This document shows, piece by piece, positions 33,881 through 45,895 of a stretch of 64,000 nucleotides of DNA. The DNA is from Papiliotrema nemorosa (Eukaryota > Basidiomycota > Tremellomycetes > Tremellales > Rhynchogastremaceae), in contig JASKOT010000010.1 in the NCBI GenBank assembly GCA_032158125.1, positions 486,059-550,058 of the forward strand, read 5' to 3'. Every line of letters starts with the position of its first letter. Within the stretch, counting starts at the first letter, position 1. The notes beneath the pieces were generated by a model. The model was not told the origin of the DNA. It did no database searches and saw only the letters and a list, made by a program, of their open reading frames with translations. Both the position numbers and the translations under genes were made by a program.

Positions 33881-34646
33881 TTACCGAGTCTTTGCAGTAT
33901 GTAGACGACCGTGCAGCCGGGTCGGATGTACCGGGCATGGGATCAGCGCCGCATGCACTGCGATCAGAATCATCAGAGTCCAGGCCATTTTGCCACCTAG
34001 TGAGGAGGAGGACCCTTCAGAGACTGCTGTCTCGAGCGAGCACAGTACTCGCCATGTTCCAGAAAAGTGTGCAATGCAGAGGTGCGTCAAATGGAGAAGA
34101 CGCAGCGCAGCGCCGACCATCGGCCTATGTTGTACGGGATCAGAAAGCGCTGCACGAGGGATTTAACACACGAGCGAGATCTTTCCGGAGAGGAGGGATT
34201 AACGCTAAATTGCCCCCGCATGACCCGTGGCATCATCCTCCTATACCCCTCCAGCCTGGTCATCCACTCACACCTCTGGGGATCACTCTTGGCGCTCGAC
34301 CATAATTATCTACAGACAAATACTCGGCCAGACTACATCCAGCCCAGACAGAACCACATCCATTCTACAGTGGTGACCCCTGACGAACACCTGACACGAG
34401 GACAAGGGGACAGATCGACAGCCCCGTGGAGAGCATATTCATTCCGCTTGGCAGTCATAACCGTGTGAACCACTTCTCTCCAGGCGTCCATCCCTCCTAT
34501 CCCTCACTCTCAAACAAATCCCTCACACAGATTATACATTGAGAACGACAACGACAAAAGACTACCACTGCCTAGTCCCATCTACACCATTGTACATACC
34601 CCTGACCGGTTACACCCATCCCCGACTTCCCCTTCGTCACCAACCC
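33881..34646. other. Intergenic, 766 bases
   Basis: It probably holds the promoter and long leader of the next gene. Open frames here have poor coding character; one minus-strand frame starts with a hydrophobic MAWTLMILIAVHAALIP but I cannot support it as a gene. Confidence 0.35.
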
Positions 34647-36214
34647 ATGAGCTCCTTGGGAATCTCACCCACCACTACATCCCTCCTCATCCCTCCCAAC
34701 CCTTCCTTCACCTCTGTCGATACTGCCCCTCGAGGGGGTATCCTGCTCAACCCTCGCAGAGCATCCGATGCATCGGCCCCTTCATCCCCGGCATTCCAAT
34801 CGGTTCCCATAGACCCCTCTTCCCCTCCAATCAACCGCAAGACGTCTGAACCGCCAGATTCACCTCGCACACCCATCTCACCCATTGATATTACCGTCCC
34901 TGCCTTTCCCTCCATCTCGTCCACCTCTCCCTCGGGCATACCCAAGATCCGATTCGCCCCATTACCCGATCCTAGACGGCCACGTTCATTATCGACCGGT
35001 CAAGATGTACCGGACACGATCGCCGAGGATGCAGTGAGGACTTTTGAATATAGAGGTGTTGTCAATAAAGGGTACGACGACGAGGACGCTTTGGCCGACA
35101 CCGATGCAGGAGATGTGAGCGAGTACGAAGAAGACGGCGAGAAGAAGCGCCGGTGGAGCAAGACGATGACCATGGGGATGGGCACCGTGCCAGGCTGGAG
35201 GGGAACGAAAAAGCTGCTGGGTATGAAGGAGGATAAAAAGGAGGATGTATATACAGAAGGTGCTCCGTTGAAGAAGAGTGTCAGTACTGGAGGTTTAATG
35301 GGATCGTAAGTCTACTCTCCGTCCTCGCGACTGACGCCAGCTCCCCCTTCCGATCCAACGCAGAGGCTGAGCGGAAACACTCGATGCAAGGGCTGACCGC
35401 TCCATTCTCGTCTCGACTAGACATGGGCCATCGCCGCAACTCGTCCCTCGAGCCAGCCACCACGTCTGGCCTCTCCTCTTCCCCGCAACCCGTGAGAATG
35501 CTCAATGGGAGGGTGTACGGTTCCAGGAGGGCGTCCGAAGCCGCCGAGCGGCAAAAGGAAATGCAGAGAAAACTCGAACCCAACTTTGTGGAATGGGGAA
35601 ATAATCAACAAGCTGCAGGGTCCGGTCGTGGGTTCCTAGGCGATGCAGAGGAAGGTAGCGGGATGGAATGGGTCAAGAAACGTCGTGAAGAACGTCTGAA
35701 AAAGATTCAAGCGGAGAAGGACGCCGCTACGAGCTATACGGATCACTCTGTCGACCCATTGGAAGGCCCTTCATCGCCCTCCAATTCGCCTGATACGACG
35801 ACAAATCTCGTCACGCCAGACTCTACCGCTAGCCCTCTACCGCCTACACCCATCATCCAGGTGTCAGAGCACCAGTCACCTGGCGCAGAAAAGAGCCTCT
35901 CCATGGGAGACAGCAGTCGGCTGGGCACCTCGGCACCGGGCAAGGTGGAAAACCCCATACGAGAGCACGTCACCCAGGCGATCCAGGTGCCCCGAAGAAA
36001 TGAGCAAGGTGATCGAGACGTGTTTGACGACGATGCTTCGGCCATCAGTGATGCAGAGGATGACGAGGATGACGAGGAAGAGGACAATGACTTTTCAGAG
36101 GATGAAGAAGAAGAGGAGGACATTAGGTATGCGCGTTAGTCCGAGCAGAAGCTAATCTGCAGGACGACGTCCTCGGCAGCGGGTGTTGAGGTCGTGAGCC
36201 GGCACAAGAACTGA
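34647..36214 (+). CDS. Unrecognised disordered phosphoprotein-like protein
   Basis: ATG at 34647 gives MSSLGISPTTTSLLIPPNPS. The protein of about 500 residues is rich in Ser, Pro and Thr, with many SP/TP sites (SEPPDSPRTPISPID). It has a more conserved-looking centre IPKIRFAPLPDPRRPRSLST, TFEYRGVVNKGYDDEDALAD and KKRRWSKTMTMGMGTVPGWR. One intron lies near 35307-35340 and another after EEEEEDIR (36126-36162). The end is Asp/Glu-rich followed by TTSSAAGVEVVSRHKN. Another segment, PNFVEWGNNQQAAGSGRGFL then EWVKKRREERLKKIQAEKD, is a charged helix. The features resemble basidiomycete proteins of unknown function under kinase control; no domain recognised. Confidence 0.75.
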
Positions 36215-36563
36215 TCCTGGACGGTCAGATTAAATTGTATCGAAAGACGGTCAATTGGTAATGGGCATATATCATAGTCTGCCAGAAGAGAGATCTACAA
36301 AAAGGGACGATACCGTTGTAAGAGGCAGACATTGCCAGAATAGTTGTGTCTCCTTGTGCTCTGACCCCTTTGTCTGGAATGTTGCGTATGAATTAAAGGA
36401 ATCCCACGGAATGCATGCATTATCAAAGGTGCGATACGGCCTCCGACATGGGGCAGAGTTGATGCCCGAAGCAATGGTAGATCTGGATTACGTAGGTACG
36501 AAGTGCACTTCCCACCATGTGCTGACTTCACTTTCCTTCTCAACCTTGACCCAACTCCCCACC
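36215..36563. other. Intergenic, promoter of the next gene
   Basis: Same-direction neighbours. A frame open through most of this stretch continues into the next gene, so its start could be further upstream than 36564. No element stands out. Confidence 0.35.
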
Positions 36564-37887
36564 ATGCCTCTACACCTGCCCAAGATAGGACACCATCGAC
36601 GAGCGTCATCCAACACGGAACAACGACCTTCACCGGAATCGTTCGTCCCGACTACTGCGTCACGGACACCTACCAGTCCACTCTCACCTCAACCTCGTGA
36701 TCTCCCACTTCCCCTTCGCAGCAGTACCACTTCGAGCGATTCCTCGGCACCCCCATCTATCCTCCGCAAAGTCCCCACGGCAAGCTCTACCGATGACGGG
36801 TCTGTCACCTCTAGCAGTGCCTACCTCTCTAAAAGAATGAGCAAGTCTCTAGCGTTCGATCGGACAGATACGATATCGTCTCTCCCTGAATCAGACGATG
36901 AAGATTTCCGAACCTCTTCTACACCCGCGACGAGTGTCTCCTCCTTTGGCGGACAATGTCCACTACCGACCAACACCCCGACGCAAAAGTTTCCATTCTT
37001 CGTGATGACCCTCAGTGGGGGGTCGACTCTCTCGTTCATCGCTCTACCCATCGCTATGCGACCCAAAGTTCTCGATGCCGTGCAGAGGGCTTGGAAAAGG
37101 GGGATAAGCAAGTCGGGTCAAGTGGAATACGCCCCGGAATTGATGAAGAAACACAAGGAAAAGGGGTGCGAAGGAGGTGTATGGGAAGTGACCATGAAGG
37201 GGGAATGTTGGGTACCCAGTAGCTCGGAAAAGGTCTCGTCAGTCGCCCCTTTCCTACTTGGCGCATTGGGCTCATGTACAGGTCCAAGAGGATATTGATC
37301 AACCTCATGACAGAGTTTGCTCGGGATGGGTACAACCTCACTTCATCTTACCGCATGACCAGGAAAGGTGAACCTCTTCACTCGCTACGAGGAATCGTGT
37401 GCATGTGCTCATCTTAGATACCGGCAAAGACACGTTGGTCTTTTTACGTGGTGAACCCGACCCGGACCCAATCTTTTTCGCCGTCGCATTCCACTCGAGT
37501 GATAGGGTATGGATCATTGATTCTCCCGCCGACGTCGGAGAGGCATTGGAAGAAGGGATCAAGAATGCTTGGACGGAGGGTGTCCAAGCTGCTCGGACGA
37601 GAGAACGACACTGTAGAGAGCTCAGATTGCGCGGGAACCCTTGTGAGCCCTTGTTGCAATGACATGTGGGTGTGGTATGCTGATACCTAGGGACCGCACA
37701 TTCCGCTTCGGCTCGAATCTCGGCGAGATGTATCCATCTGGTGATCATGAAGTACATTACGCACGCTTCCCAAGGGTACGATTTCGTCGGGAGTGTCGAT
37801 ATGGACGACCACGAAGAGGCAGAGTTACCCACCACGTTTTACAGGGCCAAATGGGGTCCGACCAAAGCTGTCTGGGCCTCGGCGTGA
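36564..37887 (+). CDS. Conserved-looking fungal protein of unknown function
   Basis: ATG at 36564 gives MPLHLPKIGHHRRASSNTEQ and a Ser/Pro-rich 150 residues. Then a folded region starts at QKFPFFVMTLSGGSTLSFIA and runs through LPIAMRPKVLDAVQRAWKRG, WEVTMKGECW, an intron, LTSSYRMTRK, an intron, DTLVFLRGEPDPDPIFFAVA, FHSSDRVWIIDSPADVGEAL and EEGIKNAWTEGVQ. A last intron (donor CCTT|GTGAGC) leads to GYDFVGSVDMDDHEEAELPT and YRAKWGPTKAVWASA, TGA 37885-37887. Repeated AV..AW.RGI and AI/KNAW.EGV helices suggest an internal duplication of a small domain (about residues 155-200 and 290-330). I cannot name the family. Its 3' end lies 115 bases from that of the YCF1-type gene. Confidence 0.7.
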
Positions 37888-38002
37888 GGTGCTAAATCGG
37901 GTAGTCTGGTTGTATGAAATGATAGACTGTACTTTGATTCTCTGATGCAGGCCTTGCACGACACAGTCGATACAGTTGCATGCTATACTTCAGTACGATG
38001 AC

Positions 38003-41000
38003 CTACTCGTCCTTCTTGCCCAATCCAGCTTCATTCACCATCCCCCAGAAGATCCCACTCTCCTTTTCGAGCAACTTTTCAGGGGTATCATACTCTGCCA
38101 CCTTTCCATCCGACATGACCAGGACTCTATCACTGTCCATGATGGTGTTCAGTCTATGCGCAATCTGACATCAGTAGTGTCCAGGCAAGCCACACGTGAC
38201 TCAGGCTTCAGCCTGGTACTCACCGTGATGGTAGTCACACCGTGAAAGTCGGAACCTCTAAGAATCGCCTGGACAGCTTCATCCGTTTCCAGATCAATAC
38301 TACTGGTCGCTTCATCCAACACCAAAATCTTGGTCTTTCTCAACAAGGCTCTGGCGAAACAGACCAACTGTCTCTGACCCGAACTCAAATCTACCATCAG
38401 CTCATCCTTCACTAATGCCTTCCACTCACTCGAACCACCCTCTGCAATCTCGGCATCAAGCGTCCCTCCCATGGCGTTCATGACGTGGTCCTTGAGGTAC
38501 GACTGTGCCAGGGCCTGCCATATATCCGCGTCGGAGCTGCTGTTTGTGGGATCGATGTTGGCCCTCAGAGACCCTTCGAACAACTGCGGATCTTGAGGAA
38601 TAATACTAACCACCGAACGTAGATCGTGTAGTCCAATCTCACTGATATCCACTCCGTCAATGAGAATCCTCCCACCAGCCGCTTCAAGAATCCGGAACAG
38701 AGCAAGCGTGACGGACGACTTTCCAGCTCCTGTTCGACCCACGACACCGACTCGTTCGCCTCCTTGAATCGTAAAGCTGATCCCTTTGAGGACGAGCTCC
38801 AATTCTGGTCGGTATCGCATGGAAAAGTTGCTACCTTTAGCTCGAGGCTTTTAAACTACTCACTCGAATTCGATGGACCCTTGTTGAGGCCATTCCTTGG
38901 GTGGTTTCTTCTCCGGGACATCTTCCGCTGCCTCTGATGGCAACTCGGCATATCCCAACACCCGCTCGACCGAGACAATGTTTTGCTCGACCTCGGACGC
39001 ACTTCGGACCAACCAATTGAGACTTCCAGTCACGGAAATGGTATATGTCATCAACAGCCCCACCATTCCGGCGTCGATCGTTCGAGAAATCAACAATGCC
39101 GATACCGATGCCAATGCAGTCGAAAACATCAAGCAAGAACCCAAAAACTCCAATCGGACAGCCAACCATCGGTTGATCGTCATGGCGGGCATGTAGCATT
39201 GCTGGTTTCGATCGATCCGCGCTTCGTTGTTGGCGATGAACCGAGACGTCTGTCCGAATCCACGAATGACCGCAAGACCCGACAACGTCTCGCCAAAGAA
39301 TGAAAAGATGGGCGAACGCGATACTGCATCGAGCCGTTTGAGCTCTCGAGAGGTGGAGAGATAGTACCGCATGACCACTCGGTAGACATAGGTCAATGGG
39401 ATGAAGACGAGCAAGACGAATGGCGCTCCGAGAGCAATGACCGTGACGACGCCGAGCACTTGCATGGCCTATTGTCAGTGGTACCTTTTGAGCGTACTTA
39501 CCGTCCGGACAAAGGCGCCGAGAGCCATGATGAGCACTTCATCAATGACGAAAATATCTCGCGAAAACAGATTGAGGATCCGTCCGGTCGGTGTGAGCTC
39601 GAAAAAGCTCAGAGGACTTCTCATGAGAGCTGCGAAAGACTGGTCGTGTAGCTTTTTCGAACTCCTGAGTGCACAAAACAGTCGCAAGATGACCATACCG
39701 CCCACGCCAAACAAACTCGAGGAGATGCCGATCAATCCATAAGCACCCAGATAGAGCCCGATATTGGTCGATGTGCCCGCTCGAGTGTTTTGCGTGGCCC
39801 AGAACCGAAGTATATAATTGCCCAGGATACCCGCAGCCTGGCCCAGGGCGACAAACACGATGAACAAGACGACACCGATGGGCGATGCGGCGGAAATGTA
39901 CGCCTTGTAGACTTGTCTCTTGACGTTGCCCTTTTCGGAATGCTCCTTTGGCTTGGAGCTCTCTCGGAGATCCTTCAACGCGTCACGCTTGGCTTGTCGG
40001 ATAGACACACTCGAGGCCCGTCGCATGCTTTTAGAGGTCGACAGGCGGCGCAAAAGTCGTCGTTTCTTGATGGAATCCGAATCGTCCACTGTATCCGCCT
40101 CGTCATCCGAGCTGTTGATCACGGTCGGCGTAGCCACACCGGAAGCCTCGCCTGATTTGTTCGACTGTTTTCCTAGTCCCGTGATGAGCTTGTACAATTC
40201 CGATTCAGAGTTCTCCATGGCGTCGGCATAAGTCCCCCGCTCGAGAATGATGCCCCGTCGAAGCATGATGACCGTGTCGGCTTGAGGCAAAAAATTGACG
40301 GCGTTGGTGCAAAGGATCCTCGCCTTGTCCTTGAGCAACCCGTTGGGACCGATAACATTGTCGAAAATGTGCCGTCCAACATGCGCGTCGACCGCGCTGA
40401 GCGGATCATCCAAGAGATAGATATCCGCTCGAGCGTAGCAAGCCCTTGCGAGGCAGATTCGCGCCTTTTGACCTCCTGACAATGACACACCCTTTTCTCC
40501 GACCTCGGTCATGTGACCCTGAGGCAAGACGGCCAAGTCGGCCCGGAGAGCGCAAGCGTCCAAGACCTTGTCGTAAAAGACTGGGTCGAATCGATGCCCA
40601 AACACGATATTGTCCTTGACGGTGGCCGAAAGGATCCACGAATTTTGCGAAAAGTACGCCACGTCGCCTCGGACCGTGACCTGTCCGTCGGATTTTGACA
40701 TTTCTCCAAGGACCGCACCGAGAAGCGACGATTTGCCATCTCCCACTCGACCGATGATGGCCAGCAATTCACCCCTTTTTACAGTCAAATCGATATCCTG
40801 CAAGGTAGGCTCGGTCGAGTCGGGCAACCATCGAAACTCTCCATCCTTGATCGTGACCACCGTGTCGCCACGCCGCGCTTCCCCATTGGGATCGTCTTTG
40901 GGGTTGATGACTGTTCGCGCCTTTGGATCGAGTTCTGATCCACCGAGAAAGTCTTCCAAACGAGAGACCGAGACGACGGCTTCGATGATAGAGTTGATAA

Positions 41001-42929
41001 TGTTGCTAAACACAGCCATCGGGAAGGACAAGAGCTGGAAGAGGGATATAGCCGGGAAAATGATTTCACTCGTCAAAGGGCGGTTGGCGGTCGCCACGAA
41101 AGACGCAAAGGTTGCAAAGGCGACGAGGAATGGAGTGCTGGACCAGAAAAAGTTGGAAAAGGATTGACAGATTCCAATCTTTCTGAGAATGCGCAACTCT
41201 TGATCGTTTCGTGCACTGAGGACCTTTTCCGAAAAGGCCTTTTCCCATCCGTACAATTTGATTGATTTGATATTGTTGAGAATTTCATTCATGGCTCGAG
41301 TCCGGACGTCTTTGGTCTTCATCAACTGTCGCTGAAGACCCTTGTTGTATTTTGCCAACATGGTCGTGATGGGTAGCTAACGTGAGCGTGAGCCAGTGTT
41401 TTAACTCACCGAGATGACCATGACGGCGACTCCCACAAACGCCTGCCATCCGACCAAATTGTACAGACTGACAAACGCCAGTATGATTTGGAATGGACCC
41501 GACCAGGCAACGTGTCCGTATTGAGCCAAGTCGGCAATTCTGACTGCGTCGACGGATTGCAGATTGACAATATCTCCAGAAGACCTGCCCGCCTTTTCTC
41601 CGTTGCTCATGACGAGCGACTTGCGGTAGATCAACGTGACCAGCCCACCTTTGACTCGCATGGCTATCGTCAGCACGGCTTTGAGGGATACTCACTGGTC
41701 GAGAAGCACCGGTCAAAGTACTGATGCAACATGGCTGTAGCGACGTTGGCACTGATAAACATCAAGATACTGATCGCAAACCCAGCAGCAGGAGGCATGG
41801 GGTTGTCGGTACCATAACTCGAGATGAAGCGCAAAAGCAATCGCAACAATTGCGGTTGCAAGAAACTCGCGGCGTCGTACAGAGCCTTGAGAACACCCGC
41901 CACAAAGTAGACTCTTCCGTAGGCTTTGGCAATGGCGATTTTGAGCGAGGGCTTTTTCTTCTTGCCATCCGAAACCAACTGAACCTGCTCTTGCCATGCA
42001 TTGGCGAGTCGGTTGGATAGAGCCTCTGCAGAGTCGTCTGGTGGGAGCTGCCACATGTCTTCTTCCCCTAAAAACTTTCTCGTTCCGAGTGACAGCAAGG
42101 GCGTGAGCCAGGAAAAGGATAGTCTTTCGTAAATGTTGGCGACGAGGACGGGCGATTCAATCCCTTCATAAGTGTTGTCTCCCGCGAGCCCATTCACTGA
42201 ATCGTCCTCCTCGTCTTCTTCTTCCAGGGCAATCTTGCCTCGACGAGACCAAGGAGCTCTCCACTTTTTCCATCGCTTCTCCGGGGAAAACAGCTCGAGC
42301 GAGAAATCGACCAGCCCCAGGGCGATACTCGCCAACCAGAGGGATTGTCGAGCGAGGGTCAGACGACCATGGTTTGAATGGACAAGATGAGAAGAGAGTT
42401 CACCGGTAATAATCATCGTTCGTAATCTCACCGCGGCGATGATGAGATAGGTTGGCCAAAAGAGGAGGACGAGGGATGAGGACATTCTAGACGTGTGGTG
42501 GTTTACCGAGGTCAGGTGTATCAGACTGAGCGCCGTGAGAATGTACAGTGCGTAGTGGACCACCGACCAGGGCAGCTCCCTCCATCGCAGGGCTGATAAT
42601 ACCAGCGATCCAGTCGCGAGCAACGCGACCAGGGAGAGAATGACCCCCTTGGCCCGACAAATCCTCTCGCTGGTGCTACTCCTCGTCGTCCATGCGAGAC
42701 CATCTTTCGCCGTAGGCCGTTTCAGCCGCCTCGACTTGGAGATGATCTGGATAGTAGCGACCAAGATGGTAATGACCAATGGAGCAGGCAGAAGGATGGC
42801 TCGTTCAAAGCATTGGGTCAGATCGAGATCTCGGTGCTGCGAGATGGGATGTGGAGGCCATCGACAGACTTTTTGGACCAGGGTAGTGGTCGAGTAGTCG
42901 ATGAACGATGAAAACGGCGACTGTGACAT
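38003..42929 (-). CDS. YCF1: ABCC/MRP vacuolar transporter, YCF1 type
   Basis: ATG at 42929. An N-terminal membrane region of five helices (TMD0) is followed by the L0 linker and [20 protein letters not shown]. The first membrane domain contains [20 protein letters not shown] and [23 protein letters not shown]1 has Walker [10 protein letters not shown], signature [14 protein letters not shown] and Walker [19 protein letters not shown] long regulatory linker rich in Ser/Arg ([19 protein letters not shown]) fits PKA or CK2 control. NBD2 has [47 protein letters not shown] and, in the last exon, [19 protein letters not shown]. It ends [14 protein letters not shown] 38003-38005. Around 1560 residues, normal for this class. 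These pumps put glutathione conjugates, cadmium and other metals into the vacuole. Ycf1 versus Bpt1 or Yor1 is inferred from TMD0 and closest recalled motifs. Confidence 0.9.
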
Positions 42930-43140
42930 GGTGTCGTGTGCCGCTGTACCCTCTGCGACTGCCCTTGCTTGTGAAGCGGTCGAGTCTCAAAGAAAGAGTG
43001 TCAATTGAATGGTGATGTGGGTCGAAAAGGTCGCTTTGTCATTCTTCCGCAATTAACTTATGCCCCTCTTCGGTCATCGAGATCGGTCAACCAACCCCCC
43101 CGGGATACATGCCGAGAATTCGACTACGGCCATACTACAA

Positions 43141-45535
43141 TCAAGCGTCCAGATCATCCTCGCCAGCCCCACCCAGACCCAGATCCAGCTTCCTCTTGCC
43201 CTTGTTCCCACCCGAAGTAGCCCTCGCATCCCTCGACACTCTCTCCCTCAATGCATCCACGTCCACTCCCTCGCCTTCTCTGGCCCACTCCAGAACCAAA
43301 TGTCGACCGAGCAAATGGGTATGCCTCAACGCCTCCATGGCTCTCACCGCCTCTGCATGAGTGGTAAACTCCAAAAAGGCGAAACCTCGAGTCGATTGCG
43401 CCCCCGTGGAAGTGGGTAAAGGTTTCCTAGGCAGACGCAACGATTTGAGCGTTCCGTATGCGCTACACAGCTCGCGCACTTCCTTTTTGGACACCTCGAA
43501 CGGCAGATTTTTCACCAGCACCTTGGTGCCCTTGGTGTTGCCGCCCATCTCGCCCTTCTTCTTATCCTTGGAATCGTCTTCCGCGCCACGTTGAGCAAAC
43601 TTGGCCTCAAGAGTCTTGCCGTCAATCTCGAAACCCTCCAATCCACCCAAAGCCTTTTGAGCCTCTTGACGCGTCTTGAACCCGACAAAACCGTATCCCA
43701 TTGATAAAGTCTCTCCAGGTCGTTTGGGATCTGGCTTGGTTTGCACCCGGGCAAACGAGTAACCCGGCAAGGAGTTGAGCACAGATTGCAGTCGACCAGT
43801 CGTGGTGTTGAACGAGAGATTCTTCAAGAACAATGTTGAGCCCTTTTCGTCGTCTTCTGCCGGTGCCTCGTTTTGGTTGACCCGCTCGACAAGAGCAGCC
43901 TTCTCCGCCGCCTCCTTTTCCGCTGGTGTAGGTCCTGCCGGTGTGGTGAACATTCCCGTCGGTCCCTTTTCCAGATACAAAACAGCGTTTCCGATACGCT
44001 TGTACGAGAGCGACTTGAAGGCTCGCTGAGCATCCGCGGCGAGCTTGTACTCTACGACTCCAATGGTGCCCGCAGGAGGCAGCAAGATCCTACTCGTCTC
44101 GCCAAATTGGGCAAACATGTCGGTGATTGTATGTATCGTTGTGCCGTATGGTATGTTCTTGACCAGCAAGATGGTCTGTGATCGGGGCGTTTTTGGCTTG
44201 AGCGAGTCCAGGTTGAGTCCTGCATCGGCAAAGTATTGCTTGGTCTCTGCAATCACGTGCGTCTCGGCCAGAGCGAGCTTGACCGCGGAGGATACGGAAG
44301 ACGAGCTCGCATCCGAGGCGAGGAGTTCCGACTTGGATATTCCCATTCGATCCGCGACGGATGCAGCGACAGCGTCACTCTACTCATCAGCTGAATGTGA
44401 CGCACAAACTCACATTCATATACATTGTTGCCCAATTGACTCCCTTGGCACTATCAGTCTTTCTCCTCTCGTCTGCCTTGTTCTGCACGTCCGCATGTCC
44501 TTGCTTGACCTTGCCCAATACACCTCCTGGAGTCTCCCCCACACCCTCTGCTCGTGCCTCCTGTCCAGGTCGCGCTCGTCCTGGCAAGACATGCAACAGG
44601 CGTCCCTGGAAGGTCTTCTTGTCGAGACTTTGAAACGCCTTGAGAGCGTCTTGTGGATCTCTAAACAGGATGAATGCCGTCCCAAGGGGTTCTCCGGAAT
44701 GAGATACGGGTAAATGTACCGATTCTAGATGACCAAAGGGTGCGAAATGAGCTTCAAGCTCTTCTGAAGTTGCGGTAAAGGGCAAGTTTCTGGCGAATAG
44801 TCTTCCTGTCGACAGCACCAGAGCAGAGTCTGCATCGACCTGTAGTTAGTATGGTAGATTACTAGTACTCACCCTTGGCACGGGTACACCTGCCTCCTCT
44901 AGTGCAGCATTCTGACGTTTCCTAAACCAAGCAGCATCGTCATCCTCTGCAGCATCCACTTCCTCCTCCTCGTCTGCCTTTTCTTTCCCCTTTTTGCTCT
45001 TCTCCTTTTTCTCCTTGCCCTTTCCATCTGCTACCCATCCTTGATCGCCCGGTACAGCGACACCCGAGCTACCGGGCACAGCGCCTTCTTGACCTTTCAT
45101 GACGTCCATAAATTCTTGCAACTGCTTCGACGGTCCAGCAACCGGTGCGACCTCCTCGTGAGACTTTTCATGCGTCGTCTTGACCTTCTTGGCTGGTTTC
45201 TTTGCGAGTGGCTGCACGTCAGCCCAAGCATTACCCGCACGCAACTCACATCATCAGTGACAAAGTCCACCTTGACCTTGCCTCCACCCAACGCAAACGA
45301 CCCATCGAACCAATCTTTCGCCTTTCGAGCATCTTCTTCAGTCTTGTAGCCTACAAAGGCGAAACGTCGTTTCGAAACGACCTTGAGGTCGGTTATGGTG
45401 GCATTCTTGAGCGAGTCGGGTGATGAGAGGTGAGAACGAAGCGAGGTGGGTGTGACGCTGGGAGGGAGATTGAGGATGATCAACCGGGACCTGAGATCGT
45501 CAGCTCGTACACCTCTTTGAAGGGGTTGCTGACAT
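43141..45535 (-). CDS. MRD1: MRD1, five-RRM U3/pre-rRNA processing factor
   Basis: The start codon is split by an intron: AT at 45534-45535, GTCAGCAAC...GATCTCAG (45491-45533), then G at 45490, giving MSRLIILNLPPSVTPTSLRS. Five RRMs follow in order: RRM1 (RFAFVGYKTEEDARKAKDW), RRM2 (GRLFARNLPFTATSEELEAH, AFILFRDPQDALKAFQSLD), RRM3, degenerate (ILLVKNIPYGTTIHTITDM, GVVEYKLAADAQRAFKSL), RRM4 (STLFLKNLSFNTTTGRLQS, GYGFVGFKTRQEAQKALGG) and RRM5 (TKVLVKNLPFEVSKKEVREL, GFAFLEFTTHAEAVRAMEAL). The linker between RRM1 and RRM2 is Lys/Glu-rich. Mrd1 binds pre-rRNA in the 90S particle and is needed for release of U3 and for early 18S cleavages. It ends LGGAGEDDLDA at 43141. About 750 residues, near the usual length. 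Confidence 0.92.
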
Positions 45536-45895
45536 CTTGTGAGCAGTCTGCTGATCCAACTCTCTTCGAGATTTGTTGTCAACTTTTGACTTCGCAAATC
45601 TGAACTTCTGATATCCGGGTGGCAAAAGAGCCCCACATTGACGCGAGTCTCCCACGGTGAGCGGCGACCACCGGTCTAGCAGCCCTCGGTGGTATCGGTG
45701 ACAAGGGTGGCGACAAAGATAAAATCCGACGCTAGCTGCTTCGCCACCCGCCCACGCTGGATTCAGCTTAATCCCGAGACCTTGACTCGTGTGGCACATT
45801 GACTCTTACCCTCGCCTGGCTCTGACTCCCGTGTCGACGGTTTTTGTGCTATACTTGCAGATTACCTCGACCTCTTTCCTCTATCCATCACTAAT
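45536..45895. promoter_or_regulatory. Divergent promoter of MRD1 and RPS19
   Basis: 360 bases between a ribosome-biogenesis gene and a ribosomal-protein gene, which would allow shared control; the MRD1 leader also lies here. I see no clear known element. Confidence 0.45.

Noticed and set aside
33881..34120. Minus-strand frame with a hydrophobic start (MAWTLMILIAVH)
   Set aside because: Only 35-79 residues, ATG choice arbitrary, no splice signals or homology recognised.
38149..42929. YCF1-type gene as a frameshifted pseudogene
   Set aside because: All apparent breaks coincide with good intron signals, and the last exon supplies the H-loop ([12 protein letters not shown]) and a normal C-terminus.
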